DNA of 64,000 nt from Agromyces larvae (lineage in GTDB: Bacteria; Actinomycetota; Actinomycetes; Actinomycetales; Microbacteriaceae). The position numbers and the translations under genes were made by a program. Where the stretch lies: NCBI RefSeq assembly GCF_022811705.1, contig NZ_CP094528.1, positions 3,410,001 to 3,474,000 on the forward strand, written 5' to 3'. Shown piece by piece: positions 33,388 through 42,249 of the stretch (position 1 is the first letter of the stretch; each line of letters begins with the position of its first letter). Below the pieces are notes generated by a model. That model searched no databases and had not been told where the DNA came from. It worked only from the letters and a program-made list of their open reading frames with translations.

Positions 33388-33585
33388 CTACCGCCCCTCG
33401 TTCTGCTCCCACCAAGCCTTGGTGCGTGGTTGCTCTACGGCGTCGTGGTGTTCCGAGAGCGACGCGCGGCGCGGGCGATCGTGGTCGCGCAGCGCGTGGA
33501 GCACGCCGAGGCGGATCACGAGGTAGAGGGCGAGGAGACCGAGCACAAGCCCGACGATCCAGCCGAGGATCAGCATGATGTCCAT
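33388..33585 (-). CDS. Antisense small membrane protein, probably expressed from the prophage
   Basis: A 65-residue protein on the strand opposite to the lytic genes: one long membrane helix (MDIMLILGWIVGLVLGLLAL) followed by a charged cytoplasmic tail ending WWEQNEGR. TACCAT at 33592-33597 (minus strand) ends 6 nt before the ATG, the same leaderless pattern as at host genes such as 20845. Third positions are strongly G/C in this frame. A gene oriented like the repressor and carrying its own host-type promoter could be a lysogenic-conversion or superinfection-exclusion factor. The opposing plus-strand frame 33370-33606 is the competing reading. Confidence 0.55.
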   Translation of the reverse strand: MDIMLILGWIVGLVLGLLALYLVIRLGVLHALRDHDRPRRASLSEHHDAVEQPRTKAWWEQNEGR

Positions 33586-33602
33586 GCCCGGATGGTAGCG
33601 CC

Positions 33603-33899
33603 ATGAGCCAGCACCACCGTCGCACGAAGCACACGACCCACGCGCCGAAGGTCCGCGAGCAGATCGCCGCCCGCCTCCCGCTCCCGTGCGTCGAGTGCGG
33701 CCATCCGGTCCATGCCGAGCAGTCGTGGCATGTGGCACACATCGTGCCGGCATCCCAGGGTGGACGCACCACGATCAGCAACTGCGGCCCCGCGCACAGC
33801 ATCTGCAACCTCAAGTCGGGCGGGCGCATGGGCGCGGCCGTCACGAACCGACGCCGTCGGGCGGTCCGCGACTCGGGCGAAGGGATCAGGAAATGGTGA
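33603..33899 (+). CDS. Phage HNH endonuclease
   Basis: A 98-residue HNH protein: CVEC zinc pair near residue 30, His-rich catalytic segment WHVAHIVPASQGG, Asn in SNCGPAHSICN and the second zinc pair in C..H..C. HNH proteins beside the large terminase take part in DNA packaging cleavage in many HK97-like phages. Its stop overlaps the terminase start. Confidence 0.9.
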   Translation: MSQHHRRTKHTTHAPKVREQIAARLPLPCVECGHPVHAEQSWHVAHIVPASQGGRTTISNCGPAHSICNLKSGGRMGAAVTNRRRRAVRDSGEGIRKW

Positions 33900-35578
33900 G
33901 CGCGACTCCGGTTTTTGAGGACGGCTCCCGAACCTCCGCCTACGGCAGCAAGGAATTCTCTCTCGAATTGTGGGATCGCGTCCGAAACCGCGGAATCGCG
34001 CCCACGTTCGCCGGCCCCCTCTCGGATGACCCCGAACTTCGCCTCGAGTTCCTCGTCGGGGCCCGGGACTTCGGCTTCGAGCTCGTCGACCTCGACGATG
34101 AAGCCGAAGTCGCACGCCTTCGGGCGATGTCGCCGCCGAGATTCCCGTTGCAGCCGCAACAGCTGCTCATCGCGGACGCGCTGAACGCCGCCGTCGACGA
34201 GGCCGCGATCGAGATCGTGCGTCGCGGCTCGAAGACGACGAGCATCATGATCTGGTGTCATGGCCGATGCAAGTGCCGGCCCGGATACCAGGTCACGTTC
34301 TCCGCGCAGTCGGGCGTGAAGGGCTCCGCCCGTCTTCGGGAGTGGAAGACGCGCCTCGACGCCGTCACCCCGCCCGATGACCAGGACCTGCCGCCGTGGC
34401 TCCGGAACCGTGGCCCGCGACAGACCCGGCAGCAGACGCGCGCGGCCACCCTGTTCGACATCGAGCTACCACGCGACGAACCGACTCGACGTGGGTTCAA
34501 GATCATGCTCGGCGAGGTCGGGAAGGGCATCTACTACGAGAACGGGTCGACGTTCCTCGTCCTCAAGCCCGACGCGGAGGCGTACCGCGGCGAGGCCGGC
34601 GACGTGTCATGGATCGACGAGATGCAGGAGCTCGACCCCGAGGCCGGCGCCGACCTCATGGCCGGCCTCGTCCCGCTCCAAGACACGAAGGAGGGCGGTC
34701 TAATCGTGTGCTCGGGCACCGCCGGCGAGGCCCGCGTCGGCCCGTTCTGGGAGCGCGTCGAACGCCTCCGACGCGGCGACGGCATCGGCGGCCTCGACTT
34801 CTGCGCCCCCGAGGACACGCCGTGGGAGCTTGTCGAGGACGAAGAGCGCGCGATGGAACTTCTCCAGACGGTGCACCCGGGCATCGGGACGCTCACCACG
34901 CTCGAGAAGATGCGCAAGAACTGGCACAAGCTCGACAAGCCGAAGTGGGCACGCGAGTACCTCTCGCTGTGGCCCGAGACGTTCGGTGTCCGCGCTGTGC
35001 CGGCCGAGCAGTGGGCCGACGCGGCGATGTCGCGGCGGGTCCCGATCCCGCAGCGTGTCGCGTTCGGCATGGCGATCAAGCCCGGCGGCGGCGTCGCGGC
35101 GATCGTCGCCGCATGGCGCAACGCGAAGGGCGTCGCGTACATCGAGGTCGTCGAGCACCGCTCCGGAACTGCGTGGATGCCCGAGCGCGCCGCCGAGCTC
35201 ACGACCAAGTACCGCGGCTCGACGATCGCCTACGACGACATCGCCGAGGGCAAGGCCACCGCAACCGAGATGCTCACCCTGCCGCGCCGGCCGAGACTGC
35301 GGATGCAGACGTACCGCGAGACCGCGGCGGGCTGTGTCCAGATCCTCCGCGACCTCGAGCGCGGCAAGCTCCGCCACTTCGACCAGACCGGGCTGAACGC
35401 GGCCGCCGCGCGCGCCGCGAAACGTGAGACACGCAACGACCAGGGTGTGTGGCTGTGGACACCGGCCGAACGCGGCGAGGACATCACCTGCCTCGACGCC
35501 GCCACCCGGGCACTGCGCAACTGGGACCAGCACTTCGGCACCCGCCGAGCATCGACAGGAGTAGTGATCGCAGCATGA
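33893..35578 (+). CDS. Phage terminase large subunit
   Basis: A 561-residue packaging motor and nuclease. The ATPase part has a deviant Walker A RRGSKTTS near residue 108, a Walker B region DVSWIDEMQ at about 237-245 and a coupling segment VCSGTAGEA near 278. The RNase H-like nuclease part follows, with YDDIAEGKATATEML near residue 445. ATG 33893 overlaps the HNH gene. AGGGATCAGGA stands upstream. No small subunit is recognisable; the HNH protein or the 68-residue protein downstream might take that place. Confidence 0.9.
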   Translation: MVSATPVFEDGSRTSAYGSKEFSLELWDRVRNRGIAPTFAGPLSDDPELRLEFLVGARDFGFELVDLDDEAEVARLRAMSPPRFPLQPQQLLIADALNAAVDEAAIEIVRRGSKTTSIMIWCHGRCKCRPGYQVTFSAQSGVKGSARLREWKTRLDAVTPPDDQDLPPWLRNRGPRQTRQQTRAATLFDIELPRDEPTRRGFKIMLGEVGKGIYYENGSTFLVLKPDAEAYRGEAGDVSWIDEMQELDPEAGADLMAGLVPLQDTKEGGLIVCSGTAGEARVGPFWERVERLRRGDGIGGLDFCAPEDTPWELVEDEERAMELLQTVHPGIGTLTTLEKMRKNWHKLDKPKWAREYLSLWPETFGVRAVPAEQWADAAMSRRVPIPQRVAFGMAIKPGGGVAAIVAAWRNAKGVAYIEVVEHRSGTAWMPERAAELTTKYRGSTIAYDDIAEGKATATEMLTLPRRPRLRMQTYRETAAGCVQILRDLERGKLRHFDQTGLNAAAARAAKRETRNDQGVWLWTPAERGEDITCLDAATRALRNWDQHFGTRRASTGVVIAA

Positions 35579-35781
35579 CCGTCCGCCACGACAAGAGCAC
35601 CACCTCGATCGTCACGACGTGCACCGAATGCCCGTACTGGTACGCGTTCAATTTCGAGGCCGAGCTCGCCGAAGCCGCCGCGATCCGGCACAAGATGACA
35701 GTGCACGACATGCCCGAAGCGAAGGCTCGGAAGGCCGAGCGCGAACGCGCACGTCGGATGCGACACGCCGCCGCAGTCTGA
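35575..35781 (+). CDS. Small phage protein with Cys pair
   Basis: A 68-residue protein in an ATGA overlap with the terminase gene. It has one CTEC pair (residues 16-19) near aromatic residues PYWYAF, then a charged helix rich in Lys/Arg/Glu. It could be a half zinc finger or a packaging accessory. I do not recognise the family. Confidence 0.65.
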   Translation: MTVRHDKSTTSIVTTCTECPYWYAFNFEAELAEAAAIRHKMTVHDMPEAKARKAERERARRMRHAAAV

Positions 35782-35812
35782 AACGTGGTCGATTCTGCGG
35801 AGCATTCTTCCC

Positions 35813-36877
35813 GTGGGAATCTTCAACGGCTTTCGTTTCGCATCCGGTGTAGCCGGCTCGAACGTCGTGCCGTTCCCGAAGCGCCCGTCGATGGGCATCG
35901 TCTCGCCGTGGACGGACAACACCGGCGTGCTGGAGCAGCTCGTCGCGAAAGACATCCTCGGCGTGACTCTCCCGACTGTGACTCGTGCGCAGGCGATGAA
36001 GGTGCCGGCCGTCGTGAAGGCGCGCGCGCTCCTGCACGCGGTCATCGCGACCCGGCCTCTCCGCGCCTACCGCGGCGATGAGCTCCGCCCCGAGCCCGAG
36101 CAGCCGACGTGGCTCTACCGCTCGGACTCGTACATCGCGCCTCGGCTCCGCACGAAGCTGATCCTCGACGACCTGATCTTCGACGAGGCATCCCTGCTCC
36201 GGGTGACGCGCGGCGCCGAGAACGCGATCCTCGACGCAGTCCACGTCGACTACTCGCGCTGGGAGGTCGACGAGACCGGCATCATCTCGATCGACAAGCA
36301 GCCCGTCGACCGCGACGAAGTGATCTGGATTCCCGGCCCCGGCCCCGGCCTACGCCGGATCGCGGCCGACACGATCGACGCCGCCCTCTCGACCGAGGCC
36401 GCGTGGAAGCAGCGCGTGCGCAACCCGTTCCCCGCGATGGTCATCTTCCAGGAAGAGGACGTGCAGCTCGAACCCGAAGAGGTCAAAGACATGGTCGACT
36501 CCGTCGCCGCTGCACGCCGCAGCATCGACGCGGCGGTCATGTTCGTGCCGTACGGGAACCGGATCGAGTCGCACGCGGCCGACACCACCGACCTGTTCGA
36601 GTCGGGCCGCAACGCGATCCGCATCGACTTCGCGAACTTCTTCAACATGCCGACCGCGCTCCTCGACGGATCGGTCGCCGAGGCATCCCTGACGTACTCG
36701 ACGCAGGAAGGCCGCCGCAACGACTTCCTCGACCTCACCGTGCCGTACTGGTCCGGCCCCATCGAGGATGCCCTCTCGCTCGACAACGTCGTCCCGCGCG
36801 GGCAGCGCGTTCGGTTCGACTTCTCCGACCTCATCACGCCGACCGCGTCCCCGGCCGGCCCCACCGTGGAGGATTGA
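35813..36877 (+). CDS. Phage portal protein (HK97-like, short)
   Basis: A 354-residue portal, forming the dodecameric DNA gate of the head. Family features are the start AMKVPAVVKARALLHAVIATRPLRAYRG, the stem/wing segment AADTIDAALSTEAAWKQRVRNPFPAMVI and the helix near FANFFNMPTALLDGSVAEASLTYSTQEG. GTG 35813 has GGAG about 10 nt upstream. At 354 residues it is shorter than typical 400-500-residue portals, in line with the compact genome. Confidence 0.9.
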   Translation: MGIFNGFRFASGVAGSNVVPFPKRPSMGIVSPWTDNTGVLEQLVAKDILGVTLPTVTRAQAMKVPAVVKARALLHAVIATRPLRAYRGDELRPEPEQPTWLYRSDSYIAPRLRTKLILDDLIFDEASLLRVTRGAENAILDAVHVDYSRWEVDETGIISIDKQPVDRDEVIWIPGPGPGLRRIAADTIDAALSTEAAWKQRVRNPFPAMVIFQEEDVQLEPEEVKDMVDSVAAARRSIDAAVMFVPYGNRIESHAADTTDLFESGRNAIRIDFANFFNMPTALLDGSVAEASLTYSTQEGRRNDFLDLTVPYWSGPIEDALSLDNVVPRGQRVRFDFSDLITPTASPAGPTVED

Positions 36878-36879
36878 CC

Positions 36880-38682
36880 ATGACCGACAACCTGATCGAG
36901 TTCGAGGGCGGCGATGTGCTCGCCAACCTCGACGAGCGCACCATCACCGGTCTGCTCATCCCGTTCGGCGAGGAAGGCCGCACGAACATCGGCCGGTTCC
37001 AGGTCGAGGCATCCGCCGTCGCCCTGCCCGCCGACCCGGCCGTCGTCGGCATCAACCGCGACCACATCCGCTCCGACGTCGTCGGCCGTGCCGTGCGCAT
37101 CTGGGAAGAGCCCCGCGGCGTCATGGCGTCGTTCAAGATCGCAAACACCCCCGAGGGCGACGCCGCCCTCGCCGACCCCACCCGGCGCAAGCTGTCCGCC
37201 GAGTTCGGGCCTGCCGTCATCAAGGCAGGCCGACTCGTCGCCGGACACGCGAAGCTCTGGGGCGCCGCGCTCGTCCCGGCCGGCGCGTTCCCGTCCGCGC
37301 AGGTGCTCGCCGCCGACACCGACACGGTCGAGGTCGAAGGGTACGAGCGGCCCGCGCACACCGAGAGCTCGTCGAGCTACTCGTCGAGCTTGGACAACGG
37401 CCACGAGTACGCCGACGAGACGACCACCGTCGAAGACATCGAAGACCTCGGCGACGGCAAGAAGCGCATCACCCGCACGGTCACCACCGTGACGGAGATC
37501 ACCGAACCTGCATCCGCCCCGGATGAGGACAACACCGAAGGAGAGTCCACCGTGACCGACACGAACACCGAGGTGCTCGCCGGGGCGCAGCCCCGACCCG
37601 TCGCGCAGGCCGCTGGCCTCATCGCGACGACCCCCGCGACCGCCTCGCCCCGCCCCACCGAAGCCCGCCAGGTCTTCGCCGCGATCGCCGCTCTGAAGGC
37701 GAACCCGTTCGACCGAGACGCCGAGCAGGTGCTCGCCGCCCTCGCCGACGTGAACGTCAGCGGCAACGGCTCGCTCCCGACCGGCGCGAACGGCACCGCC
37801 TCGGTCATCCCGCCCAACTGGGTCGGGCAGCTGTACCAGGGCATCGAGTACACGCGCGAGTACATCCACCTGATGACGCTCGGCACCGACATCACCCTCA
37901 CCGGCAAGAAGGGCTATGGCCTCTTCCGCCGCGCCGCGACGACCGGCACCACCGAGATGGCGCTCGCAGCGACCGGATCCGGCTCGGGCACGTGGGCCGG
38001 CAACAAGACCGAGCTCCCGTCGCACTCCGGCTTCACCGCGCCGAAGACCTCGTCGCTTCGCCGGTTCGCGCGCGGCAACGACTTCGCCCGCGAATGGGTC
38101 GACCTGCCCGGCGGCGAGGAGATGGTCGAGTCCTACATCCGCCTCCTCATCGAGGAGCACGCGTACTGGTCCGACCAGAACGCCTTGGCGGACATCGTCA
38201 CCGCCGCCGGCACGCCCGTCGCACCCGCGACCGCCCTGTTCCCCGACGACTACCCCGACGCGCTCGGCATGCTCATCCAGGGCATCCTGGCCGTCAAGAA
38301 GCGCAAGCCGAACAACCAGCGCCGCGACACCCCCACGTTCGCGATCGCGAACGAGGTCGCGTTCGCGCAGCTGGTCTACGCGGCCGGCGGCGACCAGAAC
38401 CTCCCCGCGTTCGTCAACATCGCCGTCTCCTCCGACCGCACCGGCACGGTCGACGGCACCGTCACCGTCGTGCAGGGCGAGACGGGCATCGACGACACCG
38501 CCTCGGTCATCGTCGGCGACAAGCGCGCGATCGAGTTCGACGAGCTCCCCGGCGGCCCGCTCCGCATCGACGCCCTCGAACTCGCCAAGGGCGGCATCGA
38601 CCGGGCCGTGCACGGCTACCTCCAGACCTTCGAGGTTCGCCCCGAGGCCGTCGTCCTCGTCGGCACCGCCGACGAGGCGTAA
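36880..38682 (+). CDS. Fused prohead protease and HK97-type major capsid protein
   Basis: A 600-residue polyprotein. Residues about 10-150 are an HK97-family prohead protease with catalytic His62 (NRDHIRSD) and Ser105 (KLSAEFGPA). A Ser/Glu/Thr-rich linker (about 155-225) may act as scaffold. Residues about 265-600 are the major capsid protein (VIPPNWVGQLYQGIEYTREYIHLM start, DALELAKGGIDRAVHGYLQTFEVRPEAV end). There is no stop or frameshift between the parts. A downstream internal start such as GTG/ATG near 37550 cannot be excluded. Confidence 0.92.
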   Translation: MTDNLIEFEGGDVLANLDERTITGLLIPFGEEGRTNIGRFQVEASAVALPADPAVVGINRDHIRSDVVGRAVRIWEEPRGVMASFKIANTPEGDAALADPTRRKLSAEFGPAVIKAGRLVAGHAKLWGAALVPAGAFPSAQVLAADTDTVEVEGYERPAHTESSSSYSSSLDNGHEYADETTTVEDIEDLGDGKKRITRTVTTVTEITEPASAPDEDNTEGESTVTDTNTEVLAGAQPRPVAQAAGLIATTPATASPRPTEARQVFAAIAALKANPFDRDAEQVLAALADVNVSGNGSLPTGANGTASVIPPNWVGQLYQGIEYTREYIHLMTLGTDITLTGKKGYGLFRRAATTGTTEMALAATGSGSGTWAGNKTELPSHSGFTAPKTSSLRRFARGNDFAREWVDLPGGEEMVESYIRLLIEEHAYWSDQNALADIVTAAGTPVAPATALFPDDYPDALGMLIQGILAVKKRKPNNQRRDTPTFAIANEVAFAQLVYAAGGDQNLPAFVNIAVSSDRTGTVDGTVTVVQGETGIDDTASVIVGDKRAIEFDELPGGPLRIDALELAKGGIDRAVHGYLQTFEVRPEAVVLVGTADEA

Positions 38683-38757
38683 CCCCCCGAACTCCGGGGC
38701 CGCGCGCGTAACCCCACACGCGCGGCCCCGGAACCCAACCAGAAGGGAGGCGATGAC

Positions 38758-39360
38758 GTGGCCTTCTACATCGGGGACGCCCCCGCACAGCCGTTCGTGA
38801 TCGAACCTCCCGACACGATCGACCTCGACGAGTTCGACACCGTCACCGCCGTGCTCGTCGACCCTGCGGGCGGCACCGAAACGATGGAATCACTCTTCGA
38901 CGAAGAGGCCGGCGCGATCCTCGTCGACATCGACGCACCCCTCAACCTGGAGGGCATCTACCGGCTCCGGCTCGTGCTCGACGGTGACGGCGGCGTGAGG
39001 ATGCTCCCCGAGATTCGGCTCGTCGTCCAGGACCCCGACAGCAAGTGGCACACCCTCGACACCGCTCGCGCCGAATGGGCCGACGCCGAACACCTCGCAG
39101 ACCCGGTGCTGTACGAGCTCCTCGAGGTCGCCAAGGGCGAGGTGCTCGAGTTCGCCCCGGCCCTCGCCGAGGACGCCCCGGTCCCGATCCGATACCGGAA
39201 GGGGCAGCTGATGCAGGCCCGCAACATCCTGAACGCGGCCGGCGTCGACCCATCCACCGGCGACGACGGTGCCGGATCGTTCGTGATCCGCCCGTTCCCC
39301 CTGGACTGGCAGGTGAAGCAGACGCTTCGCCCCAAGCACGGAATCCCGGTGTTCGGATGA
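38758..39360 (+). CDS. Head-tail connector protein
   Basis: A 200-residue protein. The N-terminal half is a beta-rich domain (MAFYIGDAPAQPFVIEPP...). The C-terminal half, starting DTARAEWADAEHLADPVLYELLEVAKGEVLEFAP, is the helical head-completion module of HK97 gp6-like proteins. AGGGAGG lies 7 nt before GTG 38758. Position after the capsid and overlap with the next gene support a neck role. Confidence 0.75.
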   Translation: MAFYIGDAPAQPFVIEPPDTIDLDEFDTVTAVLVDPAGGTETMESLFDEEAGAILVDIDAPLNLEGIYRLRLVLDGDGGVRMLPEIRLVVQDPDSKWHTLDTARAEWADAEHLADPVLYELLEVAKGEVLEFAPALAEDAPVPIRYRKGQLMQARNILNAAGVDPSTGDDGAGSFVIRPFPLDWQVKQTLRPKHGIPVFG

Positions 39361-39725
39361 CCGCCCCCCGCACCGTGCTCGCCGCATCGCTCAAGCCGAT
39401 CCTCCCGAAGTCGTGGGCGATCGTCGAAAGCGCCCGCACCGTCGACGACATCCCGACCACCGTCGTCCAGATCATCCAGCGCACCATCACCCGGCTCCCG
39501 GCCGCGCCGATCGGACGCCACTTCGTCGGGATGACGCTCATGATCAGCGTTCCCGAGCAGTCGATGAAGCACGCAGAAGACACCCTCGACGAGCAGGTCG
39601 ACGACTTCATCCACGCGCTCGACAGCATCGGCATCGCATGGTCGAACGCCGAGAAGGTGCAGACCAAGGGCTCCAAGCGCATCGCCTACCAGATCACCGT
39701 CAACGTCATCTCGAACAAGGAGTAG
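39357..39725 (+). CDS. Head-tail joining/tail terminator-like protein
   Basis: A 122-residue protein starting in an ATGA overlap. SWAIVESARTVDDIPTTVVQI and DDFIHALDSIGIAWSNAEKV fit the alpha/beta fold of tail-terminator (gpU-like) proteins that cap the tail tube. Placement between connector and tail tube supports this. Sequence alone is not decisive. Confidence 0.65.
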   Translation: MTAPRTVLAASLKPILPKSWAIVESARTVDDIPTTVVQIIQRTITRLPAAPIGRHFVGMTLMISVPEQSMKHAEDTLDEQVDDFIHALDSIGIAWSNAEKVQTKGSKRIAYQITVNVISNKE

Positions 39726-39727
39726 AA

Positions 39728-40150
39728 ATGGCTTCCGTCGATGTCAACCCGTTCCTCATGAAGGACTGCCTCTTCCAGGTCGAGGCAGACCAGTACGAGG
39801 CGCACGTTTCCCAGGTGCAGTTCTCGCCCACGTCGCAAACCGTGACGTGGAAGGGACTCACCCCGGCCGCCGTGTTCAGCTTCGGCACCGCAGCGACGTG
39901 GGTCGCGAACCTCACGTTCGCGCAGGACTGGTCCACAGCCGACTCGCTCTCGCGCTACCTGTACGAGCACGAGGGCGAAGAGATCGACGTGACCTTCGAG
40001 CCCGTGGCAGGCGGCCCCGGCGTGACGGCGACCCTCATCGTCGCGCCCGGCGCGATCGGCGGGCAGGTCGACCAGGTCGCTACCGCGCAGGTCTCGCTCG
40101 GCGTGAAGGGTAAGCCGGTGCTCGACCCCATCGTCGATCCGGAACCCTGA
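39728..40150 (+). CDS. Major tail protein (tail tube)
   Basis: A 140-residue beta-rich protein. MASVDVNPFLMKDCLFQV, SFGTAATWVANLTFAQDW and the end TATLIVAPGAIGG...VATAQVSLGVKGKP are typical of siphophage tube subunits. It lies between neck genes and the tape measure. It starts 2 nt after the preceding stop. Confidence 0.8.
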   Translation: MASVDVNPFLMKDCLFQVEADQYEAHVSQVQFSPTSQTVTWKGLTPAAVFSFGTAATWVANLTFAQDWSTADSLSRYLYEHEGEEIDVTFEPVAGGPGVTATLIVAPGAIGGQVDQVATAQVSLGVKGKPVLDPIVDPEP

Positions 40151-40668
40151 TGGCCCCCAGGAGCCGGCACGGCATCGTGAGCGCAGAGGCCGCCGCCGAC
40201 CTCCAAGCCGTCACTCGCGCCGTCCGGGCCGCTCCTGCGGAACTCGCTCGGCTCCTCGACGCGACCGCCCGCGAGCAACTCTCGGGCGTCTGGGGTGAGG
40301 AACTCGGGAAGCGGCCCGCGAGCGGCGCGCAGCAGAAGTTCGTGCTCGCCGAGGCCGAGGCGATCCCGAACGCCGCCGGCCTCACCGTCACGACCGGCGA
40401 CGACTGGGGGCACAACGCACCGTTGCCCCGGATCTACGAGTTCGGCACGAAGAACCGCGACAAGACCACGACCTACCGGCGCCGCATCCCCGGCACCCGA
40501 CGCACCACGTCCGTGACCCGACGCACTCGCCGTCAGCTTCCCGAACGGCGGGCACAGGGCTGGATTGCGTACCCGGCCGCGAACGCGACCGGAGCCCGCG
40601 TGTTCCGCATGTGGGCCCAACTCGTGCACAAGGTCACCCACGACTGGATGGAGGGAAAGCTTGGCTGA
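40150..40668 (+). CDS. Tail assembly protein, HK97 gp10-like
   Basis: A 172-residue basic protein starting in a TGATG overlap. LQAVTRAVRAAPAELARLLDA (helix) followed by PLPRIYEFGTKNRDKTTTYRR and the Arg-rich stretch are typical of gp10-like neck/tail-completion proteins. Its place after the tube gene is where tail chaperones usually lie, but there is no slippery site or frameshift extension. Confidence 0.6.
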   Translation: MAPRSRHGIVSAEAAADLQAVTRAVRAAPAELARLLDATAREQLSGVWGEELGKRPASGAQQKFVLAEAEAIPNAAGLTVTTGDDWGHNAPLPRIYEFGTKNRDKTTTYRRRIPGTRRTTSVTRRTRRQLPERRAQGWIAYPAANATGARVFRMWAQLVHKVTHDWMEGKLG

Positions 40669-41896
40669 CATCACCGTCAACCTCCGCGCCGACCCGACCG
40701 CGTTCGACGCGGGCGTGAAGCAGGCCGAGCAGGCCATCGACGAGTGGGAGGCCTCCTCCGGTGACTCCGCCGAGGTCGTCGCACGCAAGCTCGAGGAGGT
40801 CATCCGTGCGGTCGTGAAGCTCGGCACCCAGTCGGGCAAGACCAAAGACGACATGGTTCGCGACCTGCGCAACTTCGGCCTGTCTGCCGAGGACGCCGAA
40901 CGTGCAGTGCACGCCGTCTGGGATGAGATGGGTGAGGGGCAGCGCGCCGCCCGCGAGGTCGAGAAGGCCGCCACCGCGTACGAGGAAGTCGAAGAGAAGG
41001 CTGACGGTGCGGCCGACGCCGCGAAGGCGGTCGGTGACGAGTCGGAGAAGACCGGCACCAAGGTCGAATCCCTCGGCGATATCGCGAAGTCCGTGCTCGA
41101 GGGCGACTTCGGCGGCGCGGCCGAGTCCGCGATCGGTGCACTCTCCGCGCTCGGCCTGTTCGCCGGCGCGGGTGGCGCGCTCGCGGCCGCGATCGGCGAG
41201 GGCATCTCGGGCATCGTCGGCAACTGGGTCGAGTCGTGGGACGACGCCGCGAAGGAGTCTGAGCAGCGTGTGTCTCGCATGTTCGACGCGATGCTCGAGT
41301 CGGGCAACAAGTACCTCCAGGCCGACTTCATCTCGAAGGAAGTCGCCCGACTCGCCGACGACACCGATTCGTGGAACGAGGCGCAAAAGCGCGCGCAGGA
41401 TACAGGCCTCGAAATCGGGACTGTGCTCCGCGCGATGGCGGGCGATCAGTCGGCGATCTCGGCAACTCAAGACGAGCTCAACCGGAAGCGGCAAGAAGAG
41501 CTCGACCTGATCGACCGGTCGAGCAAGGCCGGCGAGGAGCGCGCGGCGGCGATCGACGCCGTGAATCTGGAGTACGCAGAGACGACGGACTGGCTCCGAC
41601 AGATTCAAGCTGACACCGACACTGCCGCTGAGAAGACGAAGGCCGTGCAGGGTGCCGTGGAGCAGGTCACCCGGAAGGAGGCCGAGAGCGCGCAGCGGGG
41701 CAAGGATGCGATCGCTGAGCGCGGGAAGGCGCTCGAGGAGTACTACAAGAAGGCCGCGAGCCCTCCTGAGGTTCGTGTCCCTGTCACCGCCGACACGTCT
41801 GCCGTTGACCGCGAGCTCGAGGCGCTCCGCCGGCGCGCGGCGAGCATCGACCTGACCGTGACGGTGAACCAGCGCCGTGGGACCCAGGTGATCTAA
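40661..41896 (+). CDS. Tail tape measure protein (short)
   Basis: A 411-residue, mostly helical coiled-coil protein with a central hydrophobic segment ESAIGALSALGLFAGAGGALAAAIGEGISG (about 160-190), as in tape measures. The TTG start at 40661 is supported by GGAGGG about 6 nt upstream, an 8-nt overlap with the previous gene and the sensible start (L/M)ADITVNLRADPTAFDAGVK. At about 0.15 nm per residue the tail would be about 60 nm long, short for a siphophage. Confidence 0.85.
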   Translation: MADITVNLRADPTAFDAGVKQAEQAIDEWEASSGDSAEVVARKLEEVIRAVVKLGTQSGKTKDDMVRDLRNFGLSAEDAERAVHAVWDEMGEGQRAAREVEKAATAYEEVEEKADGAADAAKAVGDESEKTGTKVESLGDIAKSVLEGDFGGAAESAIGALSALGLFAGAGGALAAAIGEGISGIVGNWVESWDDAAKESEQRVSRMFDAMLESGNKYLQADFISKEVARLADDTDSWNEAQKRAQDTGLEIGTVLRAMAGDQSAISATQDELNRKRQEELDLIDRSSKAGEERAAAIDAVNLEYAETTDWLRQIQADTDTAAEKTKAVQGAVEQVTRKEAESAQRGKDAIAERGKALEEYYKKAASPPEVRVPVTADTSAVDRELEALRRRAASIDLTVTVNQRRGTQVI

Positions 41897-42249
41897 TGGC
41901 GATCCTCACGAACGGCACCGACACCATCACCCCCGACCTCATCGACGGGTACGAGTCGACGAGCGAGGCGCGCAACGTCGTGCACCCGATCCTTGGCAGC
42001 GAGGACGTGGACGTTGTGCTTCGCCCCGCGACCCTCCCGACCGGGACGATGGTCCTCGTCATGGGCAACGAGGCGAGCGCCGCCGCCGCCGAGGACGCCC
42101 TCAGGGGCGCTCACGTGTGGAGCCTCGTCACCGACCGGGGCACTGTCGACATGTCGTTCATCGTCGCCGAGCGCATCACACGCACCCTCGACCGCGACAC
42201 GCGCGACGTGTGGCTCGTCAGCTTCGGGTGGCAGGAGGTCGACGCGTGA
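41896..42249 (+). CDS. Distal tail-like protein
   Basis: A 117-residue beta-rich protein, MAILTNGTDTITPDLIDGY..., ending VWLVSFGWQEVDA. It starts at a 1-nt overlap (TAATG) with the tape measure gene. The position directly after the tape measure and the fold-like pattern fit a distal tail/baseplate hub adaptor. Confidence 0.65.
   Translation: MAILTNGTDTITPDLIDGYESTSEARNVVHPILGSEDVDVVLRPATLPTGTMVLVMGNEASAAAAEDALRGAHVWSLVTDRGTVDMSFIVAERITRTLDRDTRDVWLVSFGWQEVDA

Noticed and set aside
33370..33606. Plus-strand frame of 78 codons overlapping neighbours by ATGA at both ends
   Set aside because: The overlaps are suggestive, but the second half has poor third-position bias and low-complexity His/Asp/Glu content. 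The opposite strand offers a cleaner membrane protein with a promoter. Kept only as the competing reading of 33388-33585.
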